Source of the DNA: Lysinibacillus macroides
GTDB taxonomy: Bacteria > Bacillota > Bacilli > Bacillales_A > Planococcaceae
NCBI RefSeq assembly: GCF_001281525.1
Contig: NZ_LGCI01000003.1
Coordinates: forward strand, 40,391-104,390
Direction of reading: 5' to 3'
DNA length: 64,000 bases
Shown piece by piece: positions 43,711-52,318 of this stretch; the stretch's first letter is position 1; each line of letters begins with the position of its first letter. The position numbers were made by a program, and so were the translations under genes. The notes beneath the pieces are model-generated. The model was given only the letters and a program-made list of their open reading frames with translations, was not told where the DNA came from and did no database searches.

Positions 43711-44325
43711 TTAATTGTTTATATATAAATTAAAAATATGTGAGAAATCATCTTTGTTGTATTTGCTTTTGTGGTCAATCATCCAATCGTTTGCAAAGCG
43801 CGTAACTTCCTTGAATGATGATGCTGGCGTAATATTGTTATTACCAATTCGCCCAAGTGATGAAGATGCGATATTTAAGCTTCTTTCTGCTACCTCTAGC
43901 TTGTAGGCATTTTGTTTTTGTTCATAGCTAATCGCATGTAGTGCTTTATATAAATCTTTAATATCATCAATAAAGCGTTTATGGATGTCGATAGATAGTG
44001 GAGAATTATTGATTGTAAATTTAATTTCGACATCAAGGTCTATTGTTCCTGCTGTTTCGAGAAAAACATCTGTAATTGAATACATTGAATAATCGTATCG
44101 TCGCAGTAATCGCTTTTTACTCAGGGCACTTTCACCGTCTACATGAATAATGGCACGATTGGTAAAGCAGTACTCATCTGCCTTTGTTTTAATTAAAAAG
44201 TAAATTTTCTCGTCGATTTCATGCAAAATAAAATCATCTGCATCTGTTTTGTCATAATCCTCTCGTGGGACAACTACCCCAATATCTGAAAGTCCAAGTG
44301 CATCTGCTGCTATTCTTTTAAACAT
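43711..44325 (-). CDS. PH-domain-containing protein (YvbH-like)
   Basis: 204 residues. The first about 125 form a bacterial PH-like domain (FILHEIDEKIYFLIKTKADEYCFTNRAIIHVDGESALSKKR is its core). A helical C-terminal extension follows (about 130-200), the layout of B. subtilis YvbH and relatives. Function in the family is unknown; PH-like folds of this type may bind other proteins or membranes. No signal peptide. GAGGAATCAGG precedes the ATG. It is a single-gene unit between the amidase and a divergent two-component system. Confidence 0.72.
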   Translation of the reverse strand: MFKRIAADALGLSDIGVVVPREDYDKTDADDFILHEIDEKIYFLIKTKADEYCFTNRAIIHVDGESALSKKRLLRRYDYSMYSITDVFLETAGTIDLDVEIKFTINNSPLSIDIHKRFIDDIKDLYKALHAISYEQKQNAYKLEVAERSLNIASSSLGRIGNNNITPASSFKEVTRFANDWMIDHKSKYNKDDFSHIFNLYINN

Positions 44326-44582
44326 CCTGATTCCTCCTCATGTATGATTACTCTTTCTACGCTTGTGGCTCTCTAAAGGTTTCCTTTCGCAAATAAATTT
44401 TTTAGCCCATTCTTCCTTTTTGCAATACTATCCGTCACTTTCTCCGTTCTCTCCACCAGTTCTACTACCCTATCCGCTAATTTATCTGAATCCTTCAACA
44501 AATACCTCTATTCTCGCTTTCATGGATATTTCATTTATAATAATTGTCAGTGAAGGCTTTTAAAGAAAGGACGTGTAGGCAT

Positions 44583-45305
44583 ATGCAAGAGCCAACTATT
44601 TTAATTGTAGAGGATGAAGCTGATTTAGCCAATCTGTTAAAAATCAGTCTGCAAAAGGAGGGCTATCAGCAAATTACCATAGCAGGCACTATACAGGAGG
44701 CTTGGACAAGTTTTCAGCAAATAGCACCCAATATTGTGCTGCTCGATGTAATGCTCCCAGATGGTGAGGGCTATGATTTATGTAGACGAATTCGAGAGGT
44801 ATCACATGTACCTGTACTCTTTATGTCTGCGAAAACAGAAGAAATTGATAAAATTGTAGGACTAGCTATTGGCGGCGACGATTACATTACAAAGCCTTTT
44901 AGCCCTAAAGAAGTTGCCTACCGTGTTAAGGCACAATTACGAAGAGCGGGCTATCAAACACAGGATGCTCCACCAAGCAGCTCTGAAAAAGCTATACAGG
45001 TTGGACCATTTCAGCTTAATACCGATGAAACTGAGGTACAGAAGGACGGAGTTTTATTGGAGCTAACAGCGAAGGAAATTGGCTTAATGGCGTGCTTTAT
45101 GCGCAATCCGAATCGCATTTTAAGTAAAGAAACACTATTTGAGCGTGTGTGGGGCGAGGATTTTTTCGGCTCTGATAATACAGTAATGGTGCATATTCGA
45201 CGTTTGCGTGAAAAAATTGAGCAGGATGCTTCAAGGCCTATGTATATTACAACGGTTAAGGGGCTTGGCTATAAATTGGTTATACCGCAAGAGGCACAGC
45301 GATGA
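44583..45305 (+). CDS. OmpR-family response regulator
   Basis: 240 residues from ATG 44583, preceded by AGAAAGGACG further upstream; an earlier in-frame start lacks a site. The receiver domain (about 1-117) has EDEAD, acceptor Asp in IVLLDVMLPDGEG and Lys in YITKPFSPKE. The winged helix (about 135-235) has LTAKEIGLMACFMRNPNRILSKETLF and GSDNTVMVHIRRLREKIE. It overlaps the kinase gene by four bases (ATGA), so the pair is translationally coupled. The downstream gene of unknown function may be in the same operon. Confidence 0.92.
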   Translation: MQEPTILIVEDEADLANLLKISLQKEGYQQITIAGTIQEAWTSFQQIAPNIVLLDVMLPDGEGYDLCRRIREVSHVPVLFMSAKTEEIDKIVGLAIGGDDYITKPFSPKEVAYRVKAQLRRAGYQTQDAPPSSSEKAIQVGPFQLNTDETEVQKDGVLLELTAKEIGLMACFMRNPNRILSKETLFERVWGEDFFGSDNTVMVHIRRLREKIEQDASRPMYITTVKGLGYKLVIPQEAQR

Positions 45306-46681
45306 AATGGAAGCTCACCGCTCGCTTTCTTCTATCCGTGCTTTCCATTGTTTTTATTGTTATTGTCGTTAACTCCATTATCTTTATAGGCTTTTTTATG
45401 CTTCAACAGCTTCATAATTATGATGTATCCTCCTATTCAGAGGAACAATTTGTTCGTGATTTTCAGCAGTATATTGATAGTGATACAGCAACCATCCACC
45501 AAGAGGGTCTTCAGGAATTACATCAACGAAATGCATGGATTCAGGTACTTGATAAAAATGGGCAGGTGCTTGAAGACTATTTTGCACCAGATAATGCCCT
45601 TACACATTACGCGCCCATCGATATTATTCAAGTGTATAAATATAAAGAATTTGATATAGACACAACGGTTTATATGGGAATGAAGGATGAGCTTAGCTAT
45701 CTCATTGGCATTAAAGGCAGTGGCGTTTCGCGCTTAGTTATGCATATTTCTGGCTCATCCACCCTACAGTTTATTGGTAAATTTGGACTCGTTATTATCA
45801 TTGTGGATTTATTGATCGCGGCATTAGTAGGCTGGCTCTTTGGCCGCACATTAACAAAGCCACTCTATGCCATGATTGAACGTATTCATTACTTAAAAAA
45901 TCATAAATATACTCCTATTAAAACACCTGGTGGGGTCTATAAGCCGGTTTTTGATAATTTAGATGAGGTATCACAAGAATTAGCTGCCCATGAGCAGGAG
46001 AGAAAACAACTAGAATTGATGCGTGAGGAATGGATAAGTAATGTTTCACACGATATGAAAACACCGCTCGCTTCCATTCGAGGCTATGCAGAGCTTTTAA
46101 ATGATAGTCCACTCGCACCTAGTGAGCAAGCTGAGTATACAAAAATTATTGAAAGACAGGCATTGCATATGCAGGAGTTGCTGGATGATCTTAATTTAAC
46201 AATGCGTCTAAGGCATCAGCAGCTTCCCCTAACATTTAATAAGGTCAATCTCGTACCATTTGTTCGTGAGATTGTGATTGATACTTTAAATTCACCACAA
46301 TTTGAACTTGCAAACATTGACTTTGAGGCTACCTCTGACAATATCGAGTATTGTATTGACGAGCATTTTATGCGTCGAGCAATTATCAATTTTTTACACA
46401 ATGCACTGCTTCATAATCCACCAGATGTAGCTGTTGGAGTGATGGTTGACGAGGATTCCATTACAATTGCTGATACTGGCAAGGGAATGAATGTAGAAGA
46501 TTTAGAGCACATTTTTGAACGCTACTATCGAGGTACAAATACCGAGCAAACGGCTGGCACTGGCTTAGGCACAGCGATTGCTAGAGATATTATTGAAGCA
46601 CATGGTGGAACTGTCACCATCACCTCTGAGGTGCGAAAAGGGACAACTGTAAGCATTTATCTAAAAAAGGAGCAGTCATAG
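45302..46681 (+). CDS. Sensor histidine kinase, partner of the OmpR-type regulator
   Basis: 459 residues. TM1 is at about 12-34, an extracytoplasmic sensor loop of about 125 residues and TM2 at about 158-180, then HAMP. The HisKA H-box is VSHDMKTPLASIRGYAELL (His near residue 250) and HATPase motifs are NFLHNALLHNPPD, DTGKGM and TGLGTAIARDII. It phosphorylates the upstream regulator. The large external loop sets it apart from the loop-less BceS-type kinases, so it is not an obvious partner for the YxdLM-like transporter at 49492. The inducing signal is unknown. Confidence 0.92.
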   Translation: MKWKLTARFLLSVLSIVFIVIVVNSIIFIGFFMLQQLHNYDVSSYSEEQFVRDFQQYIDSDTATIHQEGLQELHQRNAWIQVLDKNGQVLEDYFAPDNALTHYAPIDIIQVYKYKEFDIDTTVYMGMKDELSYLIGIKGSGVSRLVMHISGSSTLQFIGKFGLVIIIVDLLIAALVGWLFGRTLTKPLYAMIERIHYLKNHKYTPIKTPGGVYKPVFDNLDEVSQELAAHEQERKQLELMREEWISNVSHDMKTPLASIRGYAELLNDSPLAPSEQAEYTKIIERQALHMQELLDDLNLTMRLRHQQLPLTFNKVNLVPFVREIVIDTLNSPQFELANIDFEATSDNIEYCIDEHFMRRAIINFLHNALLHNPPDVAVGVMVDEDSITIADTGKGMNVEDLEHIFERYYRGTNTEQTAGTGLGTAIARDIIEAHGGTVTITSEVRKGTTVSIYLKKEQS

Positions 46682-46708
46682 TAGAATTTATTGTATAGGG
46701 AGGCGCTT

Positions 46709-47542
46709 ATGATGCTTGAATGGACGAGCAATGTGTGGGGCAAGTTAATGGGGCCATATGGTTCTGGAACAGAGGTACCTGCATTCTTACAGCAGTTGAC
46801 GCAGGAATATCATCAAGAAAGGGCTGATGAGCTTTTTCAAGAATATTTATTTCATCAAAACACAATTTACACGGTTACTTATGCCGCTGTTCCTTATTTA
46901 GTACACATTGCTTGTTCAACAGAAGACCTTAAAGTGCAATGTGAGCTATTTATTACATGCGGTATTATCGAGGCAAGCCGGGATCACAATGAGGCAGCTC
47001 CATTCCCCGCAACATGGATGGAATTAGCCGAACATATCGGGGCATCAACCTGTACGGATATCTACAGTGAATACCTCAAGGCTATACGTAAGATAGCATT
47101 ACTAGGACCAGAAGTACTTGCTTATGCAACCCATGCTTTAGAGAACCCTGTGGAAAAGCGTTACATCCTTAGTGCTAATGCTGCTTATCAAGGGTTATAC
47201 ACATTGGCTAATATGCTACTGACATTTACAATGGGCGATGAATACGTTGTTACCTGCCCAAAATGTAAAGAGGAGATGTATTTATGGCCGAATGAAGACG
47301 ATACATGCATACAGGCATTTACGCAGGACCCTGTGTTTAATGAGGAGCAAAATGCTCACACCATTATTCCCGCAACAAAATTTTCAAATAGAGAACAAAA
47401 AATATTGCAAGAGCAAGCACAGGCGATTGGCGAAGATAAACTTATCCGCCATTTGCCCTATTTAGCAAGCAAGATTGACTGTCCTTCATGCCATATAACT
47501 ATCCAGATTTGGCCTTCATTACTCTCGTTATTTGAGTCATGA
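46709..47542 (+). CDS. Uncharacterised protein with a CxxC pair
   Basis: 277 residues from ATG 46709, with GGGAGG five bases upstream; an earlier in-frame TTG at 46691 overlaps that site and ATG 46712 is also possible. The N-terminal about 170 residues are helical (FHQNTIYTVTYAAVPYLVHIACS). Two Cys-pair segments, VTCPKCKEEMYLWPNEDD and IDCPSCHITIQIWP, flank a helical stretch and could together bind one zinc ion. Whole protein soluble. It follows the kinase gene by 27 bp and may be co-transcribed. No family was recognised. Confidence 0.72.
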   Translation: MMLEWTSNVWGKLMGPYGSGTEVPAFLQQLTQEYHQERADELFQEYLFHQNTIYTVTYAAVPYLVHIACSTEDLKVQCELFITCGIIEASRDHNEAAPFPATWMELAEHIGASTCTDIYSEYLKAIRKIALLGPEVLAYATHALENPVEKRYILSANAAYQGLYTLANMLLTFTMGDEYVVTCPKCKEEMYLWPNEDDTCIQAFTQDPVFNEEQNAHTIIPATKFSNREQKILQEQAQAIGEDKLIRHLPYLASKIDCPSCHITIQIWPSLLSLFES

Positions 47543-47950
47543 AGGTTGGTATCGTTCTAATTTATCATTTTCCGATAGAAGACGCCCACTTTAAGGAACG
47601 TGAAGGGGATAGTCCTTTGAGTAAGGGGAAGATGAATGTCGGTAGGCGTTCGCTTAAATCGTCGCACAATTAGAACGTATATGCTATAACGAACCTGTAC
47701 AGCTTGCTCTTTGAAAACTGAAGATATGAGGTTGTAACAGGAAAGTTCGTCTGTTATATAAAATCTTCAACGTTCTATCGCTCTGTCTAGCCGAAAAGCG
47801 AAAACTAAGCAGTACGCTAGCCAACGGAGTCCAACGTACAATCATTGCAAGTTTTTCACCGTAGGGACTACGGGTAGAGCCTGCTACTATAACTAGACAT
47901 TGGTCTGGTGTTCGCAGGAATCCCACACTTCTATAAGTGGGGTTAGTTCA
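47543..47950 (+). mobile_element. IS200/IS605-type right end, tnpB-less remnant with omega-RNA-like sequence
   Basis: The right side (about 47850-47950) reads CACCGTAGGGACTACGGGTA, then CTAGACATTGGTCTGGTG, a GGAATCCCAC hairpin (TCCCACACTT / AAGTGGGG) and ends TTAGTTCAA. I recognise this as the typical right end of IS605-family elements, which doubles as the omega-RNA scaffold of TnpB. No intact TnpA or TnpB frame exists in the 400 bp. A preceding block has an outer stem CGTTCTAATT / AATTAGAACG (47553-47562 and 47668-47677). The element end supplies the last codons and stop of the small gene at 47943. Confidence 0.65.
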
Positions 47951-48173
47951 AAGGTACATCTTTTTTAGTGATGCGGCTATAAAATTTAATGACTGGCACA
48001 ATCATAATAGTGATAATAGCCGCAGTTAAACTATACTTCACAATCCATGTAGGTTCATAAATATTCTCTGACCCTACTGGATTATACAGTATCGTTAAAA
48101 TAACTCCTTGAAGAAGATCTGATACTATTAATAGTATCGCTATTACCAGAAAAATCCCTATTATTTTTTTCAT
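47943..48173 (-). CDS. Small two-helix membrane protein, 3' end formed by IS605 right end
   Basis: 76 residues from ATG 48173, with AGGGGG upstream; an in-frame start ten codons earlier lacks a site. Two hydrophobic segments (IIGIFLVIAILLIVSDLLQG and YSLTAAIITIMIVPVIKF) flank a short outside loop. The terminal Leu-Asn and TAA come from the mobile-element end (TTGAACTAA on the minus strand), so the original protein was probably longer or ended differently. No family was recognised. Confidence 0.55.
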   Translation of the reverse strand: MKKIIGIFLVIAILLIVSDLLQGVILTILYNPVGSENIYEPTWIVKYSLTAAIITIMIVPVIKFYSRITKKDVPLN

Positions 48174-48225
48174 TCGTTTCCCCCTATATTTAGCTCTGTT
48201 CATTTAGACAGGAATCTCCCACAGT

Positions 48226-48584
48226 TTAACTATGCCTTTGTGCAATTTTATAGTCAATCGCAATACCCCGCTTTAAATGTATGTTTACGGTTAAATTGTT
48301 TAGCTGGAATTGTAATATCGCCTTGTTCTCCTGGAGCTAGCTTTTTTCTATGTTCTCATTGATTTTTATTATCACGTCTAGCTCCTCATTGTTTTTTCTA
48401 ATAAATATGTCCTTTGGAATCCTACCAAGCTCGTTAGTTTAGCAGAATCAATATCCATACCCTCTGGCATTCCTATATAGTAATTTTCTTGTAGCTCTGT
48501 TCTATCTAGCAAAAAAGCAGGAGCAGTACAAGAGTAGCTCCTATCGCAATTATCAATAGAATTACCTTGCCCATTTTTCTTCAT
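48226..48584 (-). pseudogene. Frameshifted paralogue of the small anchored protein at 48602
   Basis: Reading across frames on the minus strand gives MGKVILLIIAIGATLVLLLL (a signal anchor), then NEELDVIIKINENIEK, LAPGEQGDITIPAKQFNRK, HTFKAG and IAIDYKIAQRHS with TAA at 48226-48228. These align with KRNGEMLNFWIKN, IFQPGEQGHISTSVGFFAK, TYEFKAAP and NIRMEYGLSQR of the intact neighbour. At least three frame breaks make it non-functional. Confidence 0.65.
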
Positions 48585-48601
48585 TTCATCGCTATCCCCT
48601 A

Positions 48602-49015
48602 TTACCTTTGACTAAGTCCATATTCCATTCGGATATTTCCGCCATTGTGTAAAGGGGCAGCTTTAAACTCATAGGTTTTCGCAAAAAATCCAACAGAGGT
48701 AGAAATATGCCCCTGTTCCCCTGGTTGAAAAATCGCTCCACCCTTTTCATCTATCGTAATTTTAATATCCGTATTTCCTGTATTTTTAATCCAAAAGTTA
48801 AGCATTTCGCCATTCCTTTTGGATACTCTATATTTATCTATAAATTGACCACCAGAATATGTACCTCTTGCAATATCTATGCCATGTAGCGTGATAACCT
48901 GATGGCTATACTTAGATTGAGCCATAAAGTTTACAGAAACAGGAATGATCAGAACTGTGGCAATGCTTATCGTTAAAATCAATAGCAGTAGCTTGCTTTC
49001 CTTTTTCATCTCCAT
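48602..49015 (-). CDS. Small membrane-anchored extracellular protein
   Basis: 137 residues. An N-terminal signal anchor (LLLLILTISIATVLIIPVS) is followed by a beta-sandwich-like outer domain of about 100 residues (MLNFWIKNTGNTDIKITIDEK; IFQPGEQGHISTSVGFF). The start may be ATG 49015 or the ATG two codons later. A decayed paralogue lies directly downstream. No known family. Position next to a YxeA-like gene may be coincidental. Confidence 0.65.
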   Translation of the reverse strand: MEMKKESKLLLLILTISIATVLIIPVSVNFMAQSKYSHQVITLHGIDIARGTYSGGQFIDKYRVSKRNGEMLNFWIKNTGNTDIKITIDEKGGAIFQPGEQGHISTSVGFFAKTYEFKAAPLHNGGNIRMEYGLSQR

Positions 49016-49087
49016 CCCCCTATTTCGAAATTACATTATCATGTATATTATAACAATATTTCCATACATAAATCACCGAATTTTTCT

Positions 49088-49122
49088 ATAAAAAAAGGTA
49101 GAGACGATTATCTCTACCTTAA
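49088..49122 (-). terminator. Terminator of the YxdLM-YxeA-like operon
   Basis: A 10-bp stem AAGGTAGAGA / TCTCTACCTT (49095-49104 and 49111-49120) is followed on the minus strand by a T-run. Confidence 0.9.
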
Positions 49123-49130
49123 CCTGCTTG

Positions 49131-49490
49131 CTATTTTATTTGCTTCTGCACCTTTACAGGTAATTTATTGAACTGGATTTCATCATAGGAAGTGACCTCT
49201 GATTCCTTTTTTACATAGAGCTGTAAATAGGCATCCTGGCGTAAGTTTTTTTGCGCTGAAAACTTCAATATTTTTTCTTCTCCCTTGTCATTAAGGGCGG
49301 GCAGTTCGTACCAATATGTTGTAAAAATTTCGCCGTTATCTGCCTTGTGCTCCTCTGCTTCTCCATCTGCTGTAATTTGAACGTAGTATGCATCTTTATT
49401 TAAACGATTAAAATCTACCGTTATTAGTACAATTAAGCCGGCAATAAATAACATCAATAATGCGCCGATTCCTAAAAATGCTTGTTTCAT
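49131..49490 (-). CDS. yxeA: YxeA-family secreted/anchored protein
   Basis: 119 residues: a signal anchor (AFLGIGALLMLFIAGLIVLI) and a small beta-rich outer domain with the YxeA-family pattern AYYVQITADG ... YWYELPALNDKGEEKILKFSA ... LRQDAYLQLYVKK. In B. subtilis yxeA is the last gene of the yxdJKLM-yxeA antimicrobial-peptide-response operon. Here it follows the permease with only one base between, in the same operon order. Its molecular role is unknown in any organism to my knowledge. Confidence 0.85.
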   Translation of the reverse strand: MKQAFLGIGALLMLFIAGLIVLITVDFNRLNKDAYYVQITADGEAEEHKADNGEIFTTYWYELPALNDKGEEKILKFSAQKNLRQDAYLQLYVKKESEVTSYDEIQFNKLPVKVQKQIK

Positions 49491-49491
49491 A

Positions 49492-51360
49492 TTAATTCTC
49501 CCGTCTCACAATTTTGTAGAACGCACGTACTGTAAAGATATAGTAAATAAAGTAAATGGCTGAATATGCAACCATCCATAGAATTACGGGCTTTGTAATA
49601 TTCATATTAAATAATTGTGAAAATGCTAGTAAGGCAAAGACGCTATGCATGATGCCCACAATAAGCGGTGCACTAAAGATAACAGCTACCTGTCCTGCCA
49701 CTGTCTTTAGGATTTGCTTACTATTCACACCTATTTTATTTAAAATTGCATATTTCGCCTGATCTTCCTCAGCTTCCGTTAAAATTTTGAAATAAATAAT
49801 ACTTCCTGTTGCTGCTAGAAACACCAGACCTAAAAAGCTTCCGACAAACAATAATGCACCGACCGTAGCCAAACTATCCTCATAGCTTTGGGGAACACTA
49901 GAGAAGTTCTCTTGCTGCTCGTTAGACAATTGCTTATAAATAATCTGTGATATGTCCTGCTGCTTTAAATCCTTGTCCATGCCAACAACCTGCATTGTCA
50001 CAGCTTCGGCATCCGTAGCAGCAAATTCCTGATCGTTTACAACGAGTACTGTTCCTGCTGGTATAAAATTTAGGACGCTTTCTGTCAGCATTTTATCAAC
50101 ATAAAAGGAATCCCCATTCTCTAGCTTAAAGTCTTCACCCGTAAAATCATGTGAAAAACGTTCATCAAAGGCTGCATCCAGTAAGATGGTTGAGCCATTT
50201 GCAATATGCTGCTCTCCATCCTTGCCTTGTAATTGCGCTAAACGATTATAGTCCGTTTCTTTCAATAATGTGTATTCAAAAAATGCGAAGTCATTATCAA
50301 CACGTAAATTTTTCACAGCTAGTGATTCATGATATAAGACATCTTGCTGAGGAAATTCTACGGTATCACCTTTCCACATAAAGGTATTGGGTAGCATCTG
50401 ACGGACACTTGCTTCTGCATTGTAATACATACCAAAGACACCACCACCAGCAGTAATCGTTGTGGCACTTAAAATTGCAATGATTGACAACGATTTTGCA
50501 TTGGCTCGGATACGATATAATAATTGAGAGACACCGATTAAATTTAAGCCCTTCCATGACCATGATGTCGCTTTTTTCAAGGCTGTTAACACAAATACGC
50601 TAACGCTGTGGAATAATAGATAGGTGCCTGCGATTGTTACACCAATTACTAGCAGCGGCGTACCTAAGAACGTGAATAATTTCCAAATACTACTTGTAAA
50701 CATATCAGAGGCAGCCGTATAATAGCCAAATGCTATCAGTACAGTTCCCAATAATGCAGCGATCAACGATACACGTGGAATTTGCTCCCCCTGTTTGTCT
50801 GCATGAAATAAATCAATTAGCTTAAATTGATAAATCACACGATAGCCCTGTAAGGATGTGAATAAAAACATTAGTGTAAAAATGCCCGTTGTATTAATTA
50901 GTGCCTCCATTGAAAATGTCAGGCTACCAACCACTTCATAGCCCATTAAGCGTACTAGTATCATTAATAGCCCTTGGGACATAAAGAAACCTAGAATGAT
51001 ACCAAACACTAGAGAGACAAGCCCTATGACTAGGTTTTCAAAAAAGAGCATTAAGCCAATTTTTTGCTTACGTACACCTAGTAACGAGTAAAGGGCTACT
51101 TCTTTTTTCCGCTTCTTCATAAAAAATGAATTAGAATAGGCCATAAAGATAACAATAAAGAACAGAAGCACTACTGACGATGCACTCATTAATCCCTTAA
51201 TTTGCTGCGCGGATTGCTTTAAAGCTGCAAGGTCATCATTATATTTCAGTGTGACAAATGTAAAGTAAATAACGATACTAAATACCATCGAGGCAATATA
51301 TAAAAAGTAATTCGATAAATTGCGCTGAATATTTTTACGCGCTAAACTAAATAACGTCAT
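49492..51360 (-). CDS. yxdM: BceB/YxdM-type ABC permease (FtsX family)
   Basis: 622 residues with ten predicted membrane segments and the large extracellular domain (about 310-510, between TM7 and TM8) that defines BceB-type permeases of peptide-antibiotic resistance modules. FtsX-like motifs are at both ends ([46 protein letters not shown]). Such transporters remove or detect bacitracin-like peptides or lantibiotics at the membrane and normally signal to a paired two-component system. It overlaps the ATPase gene by 14 bp. No regulator or kinase is adjacent, in contrast to B. subtilis yxdJK. Confidence 0.87.
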   Translation of the reverse strand: MTLFSLARKNIQRNLSNYFLYIASMVFSIVIYFTFVTLKYNDDLAALKQSAQQIKGLMSASSVVLLFFIVIFMAYSNSFFMKKRKKEVALYSLLGVRKQKIGLMLFFENLVIGLVSLVFGIILGFFMSQGLLMILVRLMGYEVVGSLTFSMEALINTTGIFTLMFLFTSLQGYRVIYQFKLIDLFHADKQGEQIPRVSLIAALLGTVLIAFGYYTAASDMFTSSIWKLFTFLGTPLLVIGVTIAGTYLLFHSVSVFVLTALKKATSWSWKGLNLIGVSQLLYRIRANAKSLSIIAILSATTITAGGGVFGMYYNAEASVRQMLPNTFMWKGDTVEFPQQDVLYHESLAVKNLRVDNDFAFFEYTLLKETDYNRLAQLQGKDGEQHIANGSTILLDAAFDERFSHDFTGEDFKLENGDSFYVDKMLTESVLNFIPAGTVLVVNDQEFAATDAEAVTMQVVGMDKDLKQQDISQIIYKQLSNEQQENFSSVPQSYEDSLATVGALLFVGSFLGLVFLAATGSIIYFKILTEAEEDQAKYAILNKIGVNSKQILKTVAGQVAVIFSAPLIVGIMHSVFALLAFSQLFNMNITKPVILWMVAYSAIYFIYYIFTVRAFYKIVRREN

Positions 51361-52114
51361 TTACTCCACCCCCGATGCTGGACAGCACCTGCAAGATCTC
51401 TTGGAAAAACTGCTTTCTTGTTAAGGCTCCTCGATGAATTTCCTTCGATAACTGCCCATCCTGAATAAATAGTATGCGCTGACAGAAACTAGCCGCAAAG
51501 GCATCATGCGTGACCATCATAATAGTAGCTGCCTGGGATTGATTTAAATCACTTAGGCTTTCTAGTAAATCTGTTGCAGATTTTGAATCAAGCGCACCTG
51601 TCGGCTCATCAGCAAAGATTAGTTTTGGCTCAGTCACTAATGCTCGTGAGGAGGCTGTACGTTGCTTTTGTCCACCCGAAATTTGATAAGGATATTTATC
51701 AAGTAAATCACTTATGCTAAACAATGCAGCAATGCGGTCAACCCTTGCGTTAATAGCCTTTGTTGGCATCTTCGCAATCGCCAGTGGTAAAACAATATTT
51801 TCTCGCACTGTTAAAGAATCGAGCAAGTTATAATCCTGGAAGATAAACCCTAAATTCTCACGGCGGAAATCTGCTAATTCAGCGTCCTTCATACGTGCTA
51901 GGTTAGTATCTTCAATAATAATTTCACCAGTCGTTGGCGTATCAATCGTTGCTAATACATTAAGAAGCGTAGATTTACCAGCTCCAGAAGGACCCATTAC
52001 CCCAATAAACTCTCCCTTTGCTACTTCAAATGATATATCCGATAGCGCTGTAAAAGTATTTGCGCCTTTGCCGTAAGTTTTTCCAACGTTTTGTACCTTT
52101 AATATTGGCGTCAT
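51347..52114 (-). CDS. yxdL: BceA/YxdL-type ABC transporter ATPase
   Basis: 255 residues, complete ABC ATPase: Walker [12 protein letters not shown]-loop [11 protein letters not shown], signature [11 protein letters not shown], Walker [13 protein letters not shown] and H-loop MVTHD. It belongs to the LolD/BceA group that energises FtsX-type permeases. It is first gene of the operon with the permease and yxeA-like gene. GAGGTGAG lies upstream of the ATG. Two sets of phased direct repeats lie just upstream (52158-52276) and may be regulator-binding sites. Confidence 0.9.
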   Translation of the reverse strand: MTPILKVQNVGKTYGKGANTFTALSDISFEVAKGEFIGVMGPSGAGKSTLLNVLATIDTPTTGEIIIEDTNLARMKDAELADFRRENLGFIFQDYNLLDSLTVRENIVLPLAIAKMPTKAINARVDRIAALFSISDLLDKYPYQISGGQKQRTASSRALVTEPKLIFADEPTGALDSKSATDLLESLSDLNQSQAATIMMVTHDAFAASFCQRILFIQDGQLSKEIHRGALTRKQFFQEILQVLSSIGGGVNDVI

Positions 52115-52157
52115 TTACGCTCACCTCTTCTTTCTGACTTTAGTATACGAGTCCAAA

Positions 52158-52276
52158 CTTACAGCAAATTTGTCGCAAGCTTACAGCAACCTTAAATCAT
52201 TTGTTATTGACCCATTTCTATGTTTTATTGACCAAACTTCGCATTTTATTGACCAATTTTTAAGGTTTATTAACCA
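52158..52276 (-). promoter_or_regulatory. Phased direct repeats upstream of the YxdL-like gene
   Basis: CTTACAGCAA occurs at 52158-52167 and 52180-52189, exactly 22 bp apart. TTATTGACC(A/C) or TTATTAACCA occurs four times (52204, 52225, 52247 and 52267), spaced 20-22 bp. Two-turn phasing is typical of OmpR-type regulator operators. A TATACT -10-like hexamer is at 52143-52148 (minus strand). The repeats lie between the ABC operon and the glutathione peroxidase terminator. Confidence 0.55.
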
Positions 52277-52318
52277 AAAAGGACTCATGCACAGCTTTGT
52301 GCATGAATCCTTCCAATT
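52275..52318 (-). terminator. Terminator of the VanZ-CoADR-GPx operon
   Basis: CATGCAC / GTGCATG (52286-52292 and 52299-52305), extended by the partly paired GGACT and AATCC flanks, is followed on the minus strand by TTTTT. Confidence 0.75.

Noticed and set aside
47700-47730. GCTCTTTGAAAACTGAAG resembles the 16S-23S spacer of rRNA operons
   Set aside because: No rRNA or tRNA sequence is on either side; the surrounding block fits an IS605 right end better.
52201-52276. CRISPR-like array from the TTATTGACCA repeats
   Set aside because: Repeats are only about 10 bases with 10-12 base gaps and no cas genes are near; operator-like phasing is a better reading.
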